A stretch of DNA of 64,000 bases, taken from contig CBDCWT010000043.1 in assembly GCA_965223305.1 (NCBI GenBank), positions 1 through 64,000 of the forward strand, read 5' to 3'. The notes beneath the pieces are model-generated. The model was not told where the DNA came from. It worked only from the letters and a program-made list of their open reading frames with translations, and searched no databases. Position numbers and translations under genes: made by a program. Of this stretch, positions 10,640 through 19,458 are shown piece after piece (the first letter of the stretch is position 1; every line of letters begins with the position of its first letter). Source of the stretch: CBDCWT01 sp965223305. Lineage in GTDB: Bacteria > Planctomycetota > Planctomycetia > Pirellulales > Pirellulaceae.

Positions 10640-10815
10640 CGCCGCTATCCCAATCGCAGCCGAACTCGCCGGCGCGTAGCCGAACTCGCCAGAGTCGTAG
10701 CCGAACTCGCCAGAGTTTGGCGGTTTGGCGGACTGCCAATTCGTCCGAATCCCAGCGAATCCAGCTGGTCCAAACTCTGGCGAATCCAAATTCTGGCGAA
10801 TGCGGCTACATGAAA
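10640..10815. repeat. Cluster of CGCCA-loop-TGGCG hairpin repeats
   Basis: Five or more tandem or inverted copies of the GTAGCCGAACTCGCCAGAG unit and its reverse complement lie between two minus-strand genes. CGCCAGAGTTTGGCG can fold as a 5-bp stem. The same family recurs at 7.3-7.6, 28.6, 33.5, 40.65-40.78 and (degenerate) 43.8 kb. Confidence 0.8.
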
Positions 10816-10866
10816 TCTTTGACCGAGTCTGTCGAACCACTGCGTCATCGTCACCGCCCCACTAAA

Positions 10867-11592
10867 TCAGCGCTTCATGAGCTTGCTCCGCAGCACGATC
10901 GCACCGAGGTCGACGCCGTTGGGCGGTACCTCCACTTCAAACCGGCCTCTGTCCCAATCCTCCCGGCGGCCCTTTCGCTTGACAGCCGTAATTCTACCAG
11001 CCTTTTCGTGCCAGGTTTGAAAGACCCAGCTTCCTACCGGACACTGCGTGAGCTGGAACCGACCGTTCTTGTCTGAAATCGCGACGTAGGGGTGATCAGT
11101 GACGACGACGTAGCCGCGCTTCGCAGCCGTCGTGGCGCATGACAAAGCAACCGGGAGCGGCCACGATCGGTGGAAGTCGAAGTAAGCGGTTTCATTCTCT
11201 TCGAGAATGAACCTCTGCGTTGAAGAGGTCGGTTCCGCCAGGTATGGAATGCAGGTCTGCGTATCGGCATTGTGGACCATCAGCCGCTGCTGCCCCCAGA
11301 CAGGCGCGACGCGCGGCCGGAAAGCTCGACGCTTGACCTCCATCAGCACATCGTCGTTGACGGCGAGCTTGTAGGACCAGTGGACTGGAACTTCGTCACG
11401 TGATCGCAGCATCACGACGACATTAGCCAGGCCACGGTTCCGGCTGTTGACCACGACCGCGTCACCGCGCAGTCCATCCAGCTTGCCCTCCAACACAAAC
11501 CGGCCACGCACGGTTGCCCAATCAGTATCCGCGGCGGAGACAGCTGGCATCCACGCCATTATCGCCGACAGGCTGGCAAGTGCGATCCGCAT
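10867..11592 (-). CDS. Secreted carboxypeptidase-regulatory-like / methylamine-utilisation-like protein
   Basis: 241 residues with a signal peptide (MRIALASLSAIMAWMPAVSA). The body reads as a beta-sandwich: an N-terminal part with VRGRFVLEGKLDG, NRGLANVVVML and QRLMVHNADT, and a C-terminal part with VAISDKNGRFQLTQCPVGSW followed by FQTWHEKAGRI, the pattern of carboxypeptidase regulatory-like domains. Such proteins commonly accompany planctomycete DUF1549/DUF1501 genes, as here (DUF1501 lies 91 bp upstream). The role is unknown; cell-envelope location is inferred from the signal peptide. Confidence 0.65.
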   Translation of the reverse strand: MRIALASLSAIMAWMPAVSAADTDWATVRGRFVLEGKLDGLRGDAVVVNSRNRGLANVVVMLRSRDEVPVHWSYKLAVNDDVLMEVKRRAFRPRVAPVWGQQRLMVHNADTQTCIPYLAEPTSSTQRFILEENETAYFDFHRSWPLPVALSCATTAAKRGYVVVTDHPYVAISDKNGRFQLTQCPVGSWVFQTWHEKAGRITAVKRKGRREDWDRGRFEVEVPPNGVDLGAIVLRSKLMKR

Positions 11593-11683
11593 GCTGTTAG
11601 CTCTCGGTCTTCACGTGGCAACTTCCGTGCGACGCGGCATCCAGCTCACGTTCACCACGCCGTAGGCGAGCGAGACCATCCCT

Positions 11684-13114
11684 TTACGCCAGGATGCGAT
11701 GAATAACCTCGCCGCTGACATCGGTCAAACGAAAGTCGCGACCTTGGAAACGATAGGTTAGCTTCTTGTGGTCGATACCTAACAGGTACAACATTGTCGC
11801 ATGCAAATCGTTGACATGCACCTTGTCTTCAACCGCGGCGTATCCCAGTTCGTCGGTCGCACCGTAGCCGATCCCTCCCTGCACACCGCCGCCAGCCAGC
11901 CACAACGAGAACCCCTTGATGTGGTGATCGCGGCCACTTCCTTGGGCCATCGGAGTTCGGCCGAACTCGCCGCCCCAGATGATCAACGTGTCGTCCAACA
12001 TGCCTCGTTGCTTCAGATCCTTCACCAGCGCCGCAGAGCCTCGATCGACCAGCTCTGCAGTGACCTGCGCGCCCTTCTTGATGCCGCCATGATGATCCCA
12101 ACCGCGATGGTAGAGCTGTATGAACCGCACACCACGTTCCGCCAGCCGCCGTGCCAACAGACAGTTGGACGCGAAGGTCCCGTCCGCGCCTTCGGTTCCA
12201 TAAAGATCGAAGATGTGCTGCGGCTCGCTGCTGACATCCATCAGCTCAGGAACGGAAGTCTGCATGCGGAAAGCCAACTCATACTGGCTGATCCTGGTCG
12301 CTATCTCTGGGTCCTGGAGCTGTTCGTTACTGAGTCGATTCAATGCTTGAATCGTTCGAATCGTCTCTGCTTGCTGCGTCGAGCTAATCCCGCCCGGCCG
12401 GTTCACGTAGAGCACAGGATCTCCCTGCGAGCGAAACTCGACGCCCTGAAACTGGCTCGGCAGGAAACCACTATGCCATTGCCGCGATGCAATCGGCTGA
12501 GACTGCCCTCCACCCACCGAACTCATGACGACGTATCCCGGTAAATTCTGCGACTCACTGCCAAGACCGTACAGCAGCCATGAGCCCATCGAAGGACGTC
12601 CGGGGATACTGGTCCCCGTGTTCATCAGCGTGTGCGCCGGGTCGTGGTTGATTTGGTCCGTCTCCATAGACCTGACAATGCAGATGTCGTCAGCAATCGA
12701 ACCAGTGTGCGGCAAGATCGAGCTGATCAGCTGGCCGGACTGACCGTAAGTTTGGAAACGGTGGGTGGGGCCGAGAACTCGCAGCTTCTCCTCCTGCCCT
12801 TGGAGCTGCGCGATCTGCTGGCCCTCGGTGTAGGACTTGGGCATCGGCTGCCCGTCCAATTCCGCCAGCTTCGACTTGTAGTCGAATGTCTCGAGGTGCG
12901 ACGGCCCTCCTGCCATGCAAAGATGAATGACTCGACGACAACGATTGGGAAAATGCAAAGGCCGCGCTACTCCCGACCAATCTGCCTGCGGTCGCTCGCG
13001 CGCCGAAAGCAACGCAGGTTGCAGCAACGTGCCAAGTGCCAAACTGCCGATTCCGGTCGAGCTGCGGCCCAGGAAGGCCCGACGAGTTGCTTCGATCGCA
13101 TGCATTGGTGTCAT
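11684..13114 (-). CDS. DUF1501 domain protein (sulfatase-fold, Tat-exported)
   Basis: 476 residues from ATG 13114, chosen because AGGATC lies just upstream and the extra in-frame N-terminus to 13141 is made of hairpin-repeat DNA. Tat-type signal ATRRAFLGRSSTGIGSLALG. Family blocks include VIHLCMAGGPSHLETFDYK, NHDPAHTLMNTG, GSWLLYGLGSES, GVRFIQLYHRGWDHHG, LIIWGGEFGRTPMAQG and GRDHHIKGFSLWLAGGG. DUF1501 proteins are related to the alkaline-phosphatase fold and are nearly always encoded beside a DUF1549/DUF1553 cytochrome, as here. The biochemical role is not established. Confidence 0.9.
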   Translation of the reverse strand: MTPMHAIEATRRAFLGRSSTGIGSLALGTLLQPALLSARERPQADWSGVARPLHFPNRCRRVIHLCMAGGPSHLETFDYKSKLAELDGQPMPKSYTEGQQIAQLQGQEEKLRVLGPTHRFQTYGQSGQLISSILPHTGSIADDICIVRSMETDQINHDPAHTLMNTGTSIPGRPSMGSWLLYGLGSESQNLPGYVVMSSVGGGQSQPIASRQWHSGFLPSQFQGVEFRSQGDPVLYVNRPGGISSTQQAETIRTIQALNRLSNEQLQDPEIATRISQYELAFRMQTSVPELMDVSSEPQHIFDLYGTEGADGTFASNCLLARRLAERGVRFIQLYHRGWDHHGGIKKGAQVTAELVDRGSAALVKDLKQRGMLDDTLIIWGGEFGRTPMAQGSGRDHHIKGFSLWLAGGGVQGGIGYGATDELGYAAVEDKVHVNDLHATMLYLLGIDHKKLTYRFQGRDFRLTDVSGEVIHRILA

Positions 13115-13133
13115 GGTGATCCTACATAAAGTA

Positions 13134-13195
13134 GCAGGCACACTCCGTGTGCCGTCCGCCTTTTAGTAACACGCACGCTCCGCGTGCCGTCCGCC
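13134..13195. repeat. Two AGTAGCA-type hairpins between DUF1553 and DUF1501 genes
   Basis: GGCACACTCCGTGTGCC (13137-13153) and GCACGCTCCGCGTGC (13173-13187) each form a perfect stem with a TCC loop and are each followed by GTCCGCC. The second copy differs from the first by paired changes that keep the stem. Confidence 0.85.
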
Positions 13196-13253
13196 ATTAC
13201 AACACATGTCACGTCACACGAACGTGCCTACTACCTTGCTTGAAACCAATCCG

Positions 13254-15794
13254 TCAGTTTCGCGTAATAAACTCGTGCAAGTTAAACAATGCGCGGGTGA
13301 CCGCCGTCCAAGCAGCCAGCTCCGCAGCGTCGAGATCGGGGGCTCGGGCCGCCAGCCCCGTGTTGATCAGTTCCTCCGCAGCCGCTGGTTTCAAGCGATA
13401 CTCATCCAGTTGAGACTTCCAGAGTTCGTGCAGGATACCGATCTCTTTCTGGTTCGGCGGCCGTGACAATGCGTGCCGCATTGCCCAAGAGAGCTGGTCG
13501 GAAAAGGCATGACCGCCCTCGCGCAGAACCTGAGCCGCAAACACTCTGGCGGCCTCGACGTATGAAGGGTCGTTCAGCAGCACGAGCGCAGCCAAGGGCG
13601 TATTCGAGCGGGGTCGTTCAGCAACACACTCTTCACGAGGAGGAGCGTCGAAGGCCTTCATGGCTGGATGCAAGAATTGGCGTTGCCAATGGGTGTAGAC
13701 GCCACGCCGATACTGGCTTGCGCCCGTGTCGTGCCGATACTTTCGTACTGGAAAATTAAGATGGCGATAGAGGCCAGCGGGCTGGTACGGTTTGACACTC
13801 CTCCCCCCAATCTCGCGTACCAATAGCCCGCTGGTCGCCAACGCGTTGTCGCGGATCATCTCGGCGTCCAGACGAAAGCGGGATTGGCGTGCCAACAGAC
13901 GGTTGTAAGGATCCAATTCCTGCAGGTCCTCTCTCATGAGTGACGACTGCTGATAGGTTGCTGACATGACCAGCAGCTTCACCATCTGTTTGACGTTCCA
14001 GCCAGCGTCCATGAACTCGACGGCCAAAGTATCCAGTAACTCCGGGTGCGAGGGCAGCTCACCTTGAGCTCCCACGTCGTCAAGCACTTTGGAAAGTCCA
14101 GTGCCGAAAAGAAGTTTCCACAGACGATTGACGAACACCCTCGCGGTCAACGGATTGTCGCGGGCGGTTAGCCATTCGGCCAAATCTTGGCGATCAGCCC
14201 GCGCGCCGCCATCCAGTTGTCGCAGGAAGTGGGGTGCCCCCGGCGTGACAATCTCGCCGCTCTCATCGAGCCAGTTGCCCCGCGTCAAGACGCGCATCGT
14301 GCGTGGAGCAACCGATACGGTGATCAACGACGTCCTGGTATGGGCCTTGGTGACGGCGTCCTTTTCTTTCTGCAGCTCGTCGAGTTGTCGGCGGGTGTCG
14401 GCCAAAGATGGCGCGATCGATCGGTAGTAATCAGCCAGTTCCGTCTCCTGTCCTACACTCCGACTCTCTGCGTCGACCGCGAGGATCGCACTGATTTCCT
14501 TAGGCAGCGCTTGCTCAGTGGACGTCGACTCGCTGGCCTGCCCGAGCTCCCACGCCTGCTGCTCCGCCGCCAACTCTTCGGTGGAGGTGTTTAGTACTTC
14601 TTGTAGGTGGACGATCTGCTCGGCGATCGGCTGGACGAGCTCCGTCAGCCGCTCGTCAGGCAAGTCGATCTTCGGCCCCCAGTCGCCCGACGCATGCGCA
14701 CCCGCATAAAGTCCTTTCTCTTTGATATCTGCGAAGAAGGCGGCAAATCGGTAGAAGTCTCTCGAGGTAAACGGATCGAACTTGTGGTTGTGGCATTCGG
14801 CACAGCCCAGTGTCGAGCCAAGCCAGACCGCAGCCGCTGTTCGAACGCGGTCGGCAGCGTACTTGGCCAGATACTCCTTCGGCTGCACTCCTCCCTCTGC
14901 GGACATCATCCCCAGCCGGTTGTAGCCGGATGCGACGAGCTGATCGATGCTCGGACTCTGCAACAGATCGCCAGCTAGTTGTTCCTTCGTGAACCGATCG
15001 AAACGCATGTTGCTGTTGAAGGCAGCGATCACATAGTCACGGTACGGCGACACGCCAACGTCTTGGTCACCGTGATAGCCAACCGTGTCTGCGTAACGGA
15101 CGAGATCCAGCCAGTGAATCGCCATCCGTTCGCCATAGTGCTGCGAGTCAAGCAGTTGGTCTACCAGCCGCTCGTAGCCGTCGACCGAATCACTCGAGAG
15201 AAACTCCTGAACCTGCTGTTGACTGGGCGGCAATCCCACAAGATCAAAGCTCAACCGCCTGATCAATGTTCGCCGTTCCGCTGGAGGTGATGGTGCCGTC
15301 CCCACGCTCTCCAGCTTCGCGAGCACGAACCGGTCGACAAAGTTCCGCGGCCAGTCGTCGCGCTGGACATCTGGTGATGGATGCCGAATCGGAGGGATGT
15401 AGGCCCAGTGATCTTGCCATACAGCGCCTTGGCGTATCCAGTCGGTGAGGATTTGTTTTTCTCGGGGGGTCAGCGGCTTGGGGTGATCGGCGGGCGGCAT
15501 GACCTGATCTGGGTCGGCCGCGTGAATTCGGCGTACTAGTTCGCTCGACTCCGGCTGGTGCGGTACGATCGCGAAAACCCCGCCTAGGTCGGCAAATGCG
15601 CCTTGCTTGGTATCAAAGTGCAGTCCGCCGCTTTCGGCATCCCCGCCTTCCCGCTGCGCGGCATCGGGACCATGACAGGCATAGCACTTGTCGGCAAAGA
15701 TCGGGCGCACATCTCGCGCGAAGTCGACTTCCGTCGCCGGAGATTGACTGCTGGCCAGCAGCAACACTACAGAGTAAAGTGCGGGCTTATACAT
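13254..15794 (-). CDS. PSCyt1/DUF1549/DUF1553 planctomycete cytochrome protein
   Basis: 846 residues. A signal peptide (ALYSVVLLLASSQSPATE) is followed by a c-type haem site CYACH (Cys37, Cys40, His41) within DVRPIFADKCYACHGPDA, then VMPPADHPKPLTPREKQILTDWI, the planctomycete cytochrome C (PSCyt1) module. DUF1549 follows (FVDRFVLAKLESVG, RRLSFDLVGLPPS, YGERMAIHWLDLVRYADT, ECHNHKFDPFTSRDFYR), then a coiled linker, then DUF1553 (TARVFVNRLWKLLFGTGL, SHPELLDTLAVEFMDAGWNVKQ, FRLDAEMIRDNAL). It is the first gene of the minus-strand run, 140 bp ahead of DUF1501, the usual pairing. The pair is presumably a periplasmic redox/degradation unit, but the activity is unproven. Confidence 0.92.
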   Translation of the reverse strand: MYKPALYSVVLLLASSQSPATEVDFARDVRPIFADKCYACHGPDAAQREGGDAESGGLHFDTKQGAFADLGGVFAIVPHQPESSELVRRIHAADPDQVMPPADHPKPLTPREKQILTDWIRQGAVWQDHWAYIPPIRHPSPDVQRDDWPRNFVDRFVLAKLESVGTAPSPPAERRTLIRRLSFDLVGLPPSQQQVQEFLSSDSVDGYERLVDQLLDSQHYGERMAIHWLDLVRYADTVGYHGDQDVGVSPYRDYVIAAFNSNMRFDRFTKEQLAGDLLQSPSIDQLVASGYNRLGMMSAEGGVQPKEYLAKYAADRVRTAAAVWLGSTLGCAECHNHKFDPFTSRDFYRFAAFFADIKEKGLYAGAHASGDWGPKIDLPDERLTELVQPIAEQIVHLQEVLNTSTEELAAEQQAWELGQASESTSTEQALPKEISAILAVDAESRSVGQETELADYYRSIAPSLADTRRQLDELQKEKDAVTKAHTRTSLITVSVAPRTMRVLTRGNWLDESGEIVTPGAPHFLRQLDGGARADRQDLAEWLTARDNPLTARVFVNRLWKLLFGTGLSKVLDDVGAQGELPSHPELLDTLAVEFMDAGWNVKQMVKLLVMSATYQQSSLMREDLQELDPYNRLLARQSRFRLDAEMIRDNALATSGLLVREIGGRSVKPYQPAGLYRHLNFPVRKYRHDTGASQYRRGVYTHWQRQFLHPAMKAFDAPPREECVAERPRSNTPLAALVLLNDPSYVEAARVFAAQVLREGGHAFSDQLSWAMRHALSRPPNQKEIGILHELWKSQLDEYRLKPAAAEELINTGLAARAPDLDAAELAAWTAVTRALFNLHEFITRN

Positions 15795-16277
15795 GACGAC
15801 TATTCTACCACGAGAACGGCCCGCTCAGCTGCACGGATCTGGCTCGCCGCGGGTCACTGGTTAAAATCACGATTCTCCGTTACGGAAGCACTCCCGGCAA
15901 TGCATCGCGTCACCAAGATCAACCAATCCGCGTTAGTGGCCGGTTCGAACCGTCGTGCCGATCCCAGCGGTACCCCGCCGCCAACGTGTGATGCAGCCGG
16001 CAATTGTCGATTGCAGCACAGCACGCGCTTTTTGAAGCTGCGCTTTTCGCTGTCCAATGGGTGCAGATTGGCGAGTTTGCCGCGTTTTCGTAACCCGAAG
16101 CGTCAGCGAGGGAGAGTTGGTGTACCAGCGCAAGTCACTCCCTCGTTGACGCGTCGGGTCACAATTGAGCCGAAAGCGCAACTTCAAAACACGCGCTCGG
16201 CGTCGGGGTCTTGCCGGTGGCACTCTGCTTTGCTGGCACGATCTACGCGACAAGTCCCCTCTGCGTCGCGGTTAAAC
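15795..16277. other. Divergent intergenic region with a large palindromic element
   Basis: About 480 bp between the DUF1553 gene and the second sulfatase. At 16018-16197 a ~180-bp imperfect palindrome has outer arms GAAGCTGCGCTTTTCGCT and AGCCGAAAGCGCAACTTC and inner arms AACCCGAAGCGTCAGCGAG and CTCCCTCGTTGACGCGTCG. It is followed by the left member of a pair of ~90-bp direct repeats flanking the sulfatase. The sulfatase frame stays open through this DNA but its composition is not protein-like. Confidence 0.65.
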
Positions 16278-16285
16278 GTGCGGTC
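16195..16285 (+). repeat. Left direct repeat flanking the second sulfatase
   Basis: Begins GCTCGGCGTCGGGGTCTTGC and ends CTCTGCGTCGCGGTTAAAC. It matches 17788-17872 in the same orientation with substitutions and small gaps. The repeat ends at or just past the sulfatase start codon. Confidence 0.7.
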
Positions 16286-17732
16286 TAGCCGTTTTCGCTT
16301 TTCAGCTGCTATCAACTGCTTGCTGACCGCAGTCGCTCTATTGGGTCTTTGCGGATTCGGTCTAGCTGCCGAGAAACCGAACTTCATCATCATCAACGTA
16401 GACGACCTCGGCTATGCAGAGATTGGTCCATTCGGGTCGAAGACCAATCGCACGCCGAACTTGGATCGAATGGCAGCAGAGGGAAGGAAGCTGACCAGCC
16501 ACTACGCTGCGCCGGTGTGCTCACCTTCCCGTGCCTCGTTGATGACCGGTTGCTATCCAAAAAGAGCACTGCCAATACGGCATGTGTTGTTTCCGGCGTC
16601 CGAAGTGGGCCTGCATCCAAATGAAGTGACGATCGCCGAACTCTTAAAAGAGCGCGGTTACACCACGGCGTGTATCGGCAAGTGGCACTTGGGGGATCAG
16701 CCGGGAATGTTGCCCAACGATCAGGGCTTTGACGACTACTACGGGATCCCCTACTCCAACGACATGGGCCCCATTCAAGACGGCGCTAAGAGCAACCCCG
16801 GGCAACCGCTTCCCAAACGACAGACTCGCGAGCCGGTGGTCGCGGAAGACGGCATTCGCCGAGACCAACCTCCTCTACCTCTTCTCCGGAACCGCACGGT
16901 CATCGAGCGCGTCGACGCCGCCGGCCAAACGACCATCACTCGACAGTACACCGAGCAGGCGGTTCGGTTTATTCGCGACCACCGCGACGGACCGTTCTTT
17001 CTGTACCTGCCGCACAGCGCCGTGCACTTCCCACTCTATCCTGATATGAAATGGCGGGGTGCCTCGCAGAATGGCTTGGTCGGTGATTGGGCACAAGAGG
17101 TAGATTGGTCAGTCGGCGAGTTGCTAAACACGGTTCGTGAACTGGGACTCGAGCAAGATACGATGGTGCTCTTCACAAGCGACAACGGAGGAGCACTGAG
17201 GCACGGTGCCCACAACACACCGCTTCGCGGGGGCAAAGGCAGCACCCTGGAAGGCGGCATCCGGGTCTGTACGATCGCCTGGTGGCCAGGACAAATTCCA
17301 GCGGGGACGTCGACCGACGCGATCACTAGCACGATGGACGTGCTGCCCACGATCGCCGGCCGCGCTGGGGCCAGTATTCCCACTGATCGGGTGTTGGACG
17401 GCGTTGACATCTGGCCGGCGCTGGTCGGTAACGAGCGACCCAGGACAGTGTTTCACTATTTTCGCAGGGCCAGGCTGGAGGCAGTGCGGCAGGGTCCTTG
17501 GAAACTGCACCTCAAGTCCGGTGAGCTCTACAATCTCGATGACGACATTGGCGAGGCGCAGGACGTGTCGCAAGCGAACGCTCAGATCGTCACCGACCTG
17601 CGAGCGCTGGCCGCAGCAGTCGATGCCGATTTAGGACTGGATGACTTCGGGCCGGGCTGCCGGCCTGCGGGCCGCCAGCCGAACCCGCAGCCGCTGATCA
17701 GCATGGATGGGACGTTTCGCAAGATCCAGTGA
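16278..17732 (+). CDS. Sulfatase (arylsulfatase family)
   Basis: Second sulfatase, about 484 residues from the GTG at 16278. This start is tentative: the frame is open back to 15603 but runs through repeat DNA. The signal-like segment INCLLTAVALLGLCGFGLAAE precedes PNFIIINVDDLGYAEIG. The formylglycine motif is CSPSR (Cys81 from this start), followed by ASLMTGCYPKR. GKWHLGDQ, YLPHSAVHFPLYP, VLFTSDNGG and GGKGSTLEGGIRV match the arylsulfatase A-type pattern. The C-terminal ~30 residues after LGLDDFGPG look like a variable tail. Substrate unknown; probably a sulfated polysaccharide given the lineage. Confidence 0.88.
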   Translation: MRSSRFRFSAAINCLLTAVALLGLCGFGLAAEKPNFIIINVDDLGYAEIGPFGSKTNRTPNLDRMAAEGRKLTSHYAAPVCSPSRASLMTGCYPKRALPIRHVLFPASEVGLHPNEVTIAELLKERGYTTACIGKWHLGDQPGMLPNDQGFDDYYGIPYSNDMGPIQDGAKSNPGQPLPKRQTREPVVAEDGIRRDQPPLPLLRNRTVIERVDAAGQTTITRQYTEQAVRFIRDHRDGPFFLYLPHSAVHFPLYPDMKWRGASQNGLVGDWAQEVDWSVGELLNTVRELGLEQDTMVLFTSDNGGALRHGAHNTPLRGGKGSTLEGGIRVCTIAWWPGQIPAGTSTDAITSTMDVLPTIAGRAGASIPTDRVLDGVDIWPALVGNERPRTVFHYFRRARLEAVRQGPWKLHLKSGELYNLDDDIGEAQDVSQANAQIVTDLRALAAAVDADLGLDDFGPGCRPAGRQPNPQPLISMDGTFRKIQ

Positions 17733-17787
17733 AGGTGTAGCCACACTCGCCAGAGGAGCAGCTGGCCTAAAACCGCCGCGTAGCGTT

Positions 17788-17872
17788 CGCTCGGCGACGG
17801 GGTCTTGCCGGTGGTGGCTGTTTTTGCTGGCAAGCGTTGCGCGGCAAGCCCCCTCTGCGTCACGGTTAAACT
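17788..17872 (+). repeat. Right direct repeat flanking the second sulfatase
   Basis: Begins TCGCTCGGCGACGGGGTC and ends GCGTCACGGTTAAACTC, matching 16195-16285. It sits 55 bp downstream of the sulfatase stop; together the copies bracket the gene. Confidence 0.7.
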
Positions 17873-17923
17873 CGTCGTCCCGTAGGGCCCGCTGATCTGC
17901 TGCTGCCAACTGCGCGCAGCGGA

Positions 17924-19351
17924 CTACACTTCGGCTGCCGCGCAGTCTAACGGGACATCTTCGATCACGCGCATTTCTCGCCACTTTCCTTGCAAAAAGC
18001 GGGCGAGAAACGTCATTCCCAGCACCCAGATCCAGGCAGTGATCAACCCCCAGCAACCGTAGATCCCCATTTGCAGCACTTCCACACAAAACCAGCTCGA
18101 CCCCGCCAACACACCGGCCATGACGAGGCTGACGCGGAGCACAAAGGGCGTATCTCCGGCACCCTTGATGGCGCTGACGAAGACCATCAGGGCAGCGTCA
18201 AACAGATTGTAGGCTGCAACGAACCGCAACAAGACGGTCGCCACAGTCCGTACGGTCTCCTGATCTGTTGACGAGCTCTCCCCCAGAAAGAAAGCAAACA
18301 GAAACATTCCGGGCACAAAGAGGTAGCAGATCGAAATGGCGGCCATGTACGCCAACGCGATCCATAGCGTCGACCAAGTCGCCTGAGCCGCTAGGTCATC
18401 GCGGTTTTCGCCAAGCCATCGCCCGACGAGGATGGAGACGGCTTGGGAAATCCCCCAGATGGGCATGAAGGCGAGTGTGCTGATGCTGAACGCGATGCTG
18501 CTCGCTTCTGCTTCGACCGTACCTAGTCGGCCGATCAGCAGTATAAATACGGTGAAACCGATGACATCCAGCAGCAGTTGCAGGCCGCTCGGCGTGCCAA
18601 AATACAACAGGCGGCCGAAAAGCCGCCTGTCGAACCGCATCCCGCTGAGCGTCGCAAATCGCTGCTGGTGGGAGCGTTGAAGGACCAGCACAGCATAGAT
18701 CACGGCCTTGAGCGTCAGTGCGGTGACTGTGGCCCAACCCGCGCCGGCAATTCCCATCGCCGGAAATCCCCCCTTTCCGAAGATCCAGCAATAGTCGAGT
18801 ATCAGGTTCACGACGGCCACCGAGGTGTCTACCCACATCACAACGGAGGTCTGTCCGCGCCCGCTATAGAAGGAAGCGAGGCCTTGCGCAATCAGCATTG
18901 CGGGACCTCCGTAGCAGAGGATGCGGAAGTACAACGTTTCCTGCACGATCGTCTGGGGAGCGTGGCCGGAAGCTGCGAAAATCGCAGGCGCCAACGGAAC
19001 TGCTAGCAGCACCAAGGGAGAGAACAACACGCCAGCCCATACGCCTTGCCACGTCGCGGGGCCCACGCGCTGCGGCTGTCCGCTGCCGGAATACTGCGAG
19101 ACGAACGTTGTGGCATACATACAGATGCCCAAGGGCAAGCAGAGGACGGCGAACCATACGGTGGAGGCCGAAAAGGCGGCGGCCATCGCCTCCCCCGACT
19201 CCCACTTGAGGAACATCCGATCGACGAACGTCATGACCGTCCAAGAGAGGCTCGAGACGACCAGCGGCAGCGCGACGTTCAGCACCTCGCGGCCGCCGGC
19301 GGGCCGCTGCCACCAGCTCGCAGCATTGGACTTGGTTGGACCCGCAGACAT
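17924..19351 (-). CDS. MATE-family efflux transporter
   Basis: 475 residues with about twelve hydrophobic segments. The N-terminal signature EVLNVALPLVVSSLSWTVMTFVDRMFL and the repeat-like second half (LFGRLLYFGTPSGLQLLLDV) fit the MATE/MOP flippase fold. LDYCWIFGKGGFPAMGIAGAGWAT is a typical MATE helix 5-6 block. Members exchange H+ or Na+ for drugs or metabolites across the inner membrane; the substrate here is unknown. It converges with the sulfatase and lies 107 bp from the upstream serine-hydrolase gene in the same direction. Confidence 0.9.
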   Translation of the reverse strand: MSAGPTKSNAASWWQRPAGGREVLNVALPLVVSSLSWTVMTFVDRMFLKWESGEAMAAAFSASTVWFAVLCLPLGICMYATTFVSQYSGSGQPQRVGPATWQGVWAGVLFSPLVLLAVPLAPAIFAASGHAPQTIVQETLYFRILCYGGPAMLIAQGLASFYSGRGQTSVVMWVDTSVAVVNLILDYCWIFGKGGFPAMGIAGAGWATVTALTLKAVIYAVLVLQRSHQQRFATLSGMRFDRRLFGRLLYFGTPSGLQLLLDVIGFTVFILLIGRLGTVEAEASSIAFSISTLAFMPIWGISQAVSILVGRWLGENRDDLAAQATWSTLWIALAYMAAISICYLFVPGMFLFAFFLGESSSTDQETVRTVATVLLRFVAAYNLFDAALMVFVSAIKGAGDTPFVLRVSLVMAGVLAGSSWFCVEVLQMGIYGCWGLITAWIWVLGMTFLARFLQGKWREMRVIEDVPLDCAAAEV

Positions 19352-19458
19352 GGTTCACTCGGTTCTTGGCACCCTACGGCAGGCCGCGCTGGCGGCCATC
19401 CCCAACTGGACACTGGTCCCAGCACATGGTTCGCTGTCCGAATCAGATCTCCGCCGGC

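Noticed and set aside
11801..12544. A 247-residue plus-strand open frame.
   Set aside because: Antisense to the well-supported DUF1501 gene; no recognisable motifs.
15603..16277. N-terminal extension of the second sulfatase to 15603.
   Set aside because: The added ~225 residues run through a palindrome, a direct repeat and the start of the divergent gene, and a signal peptide begins just after 16278.
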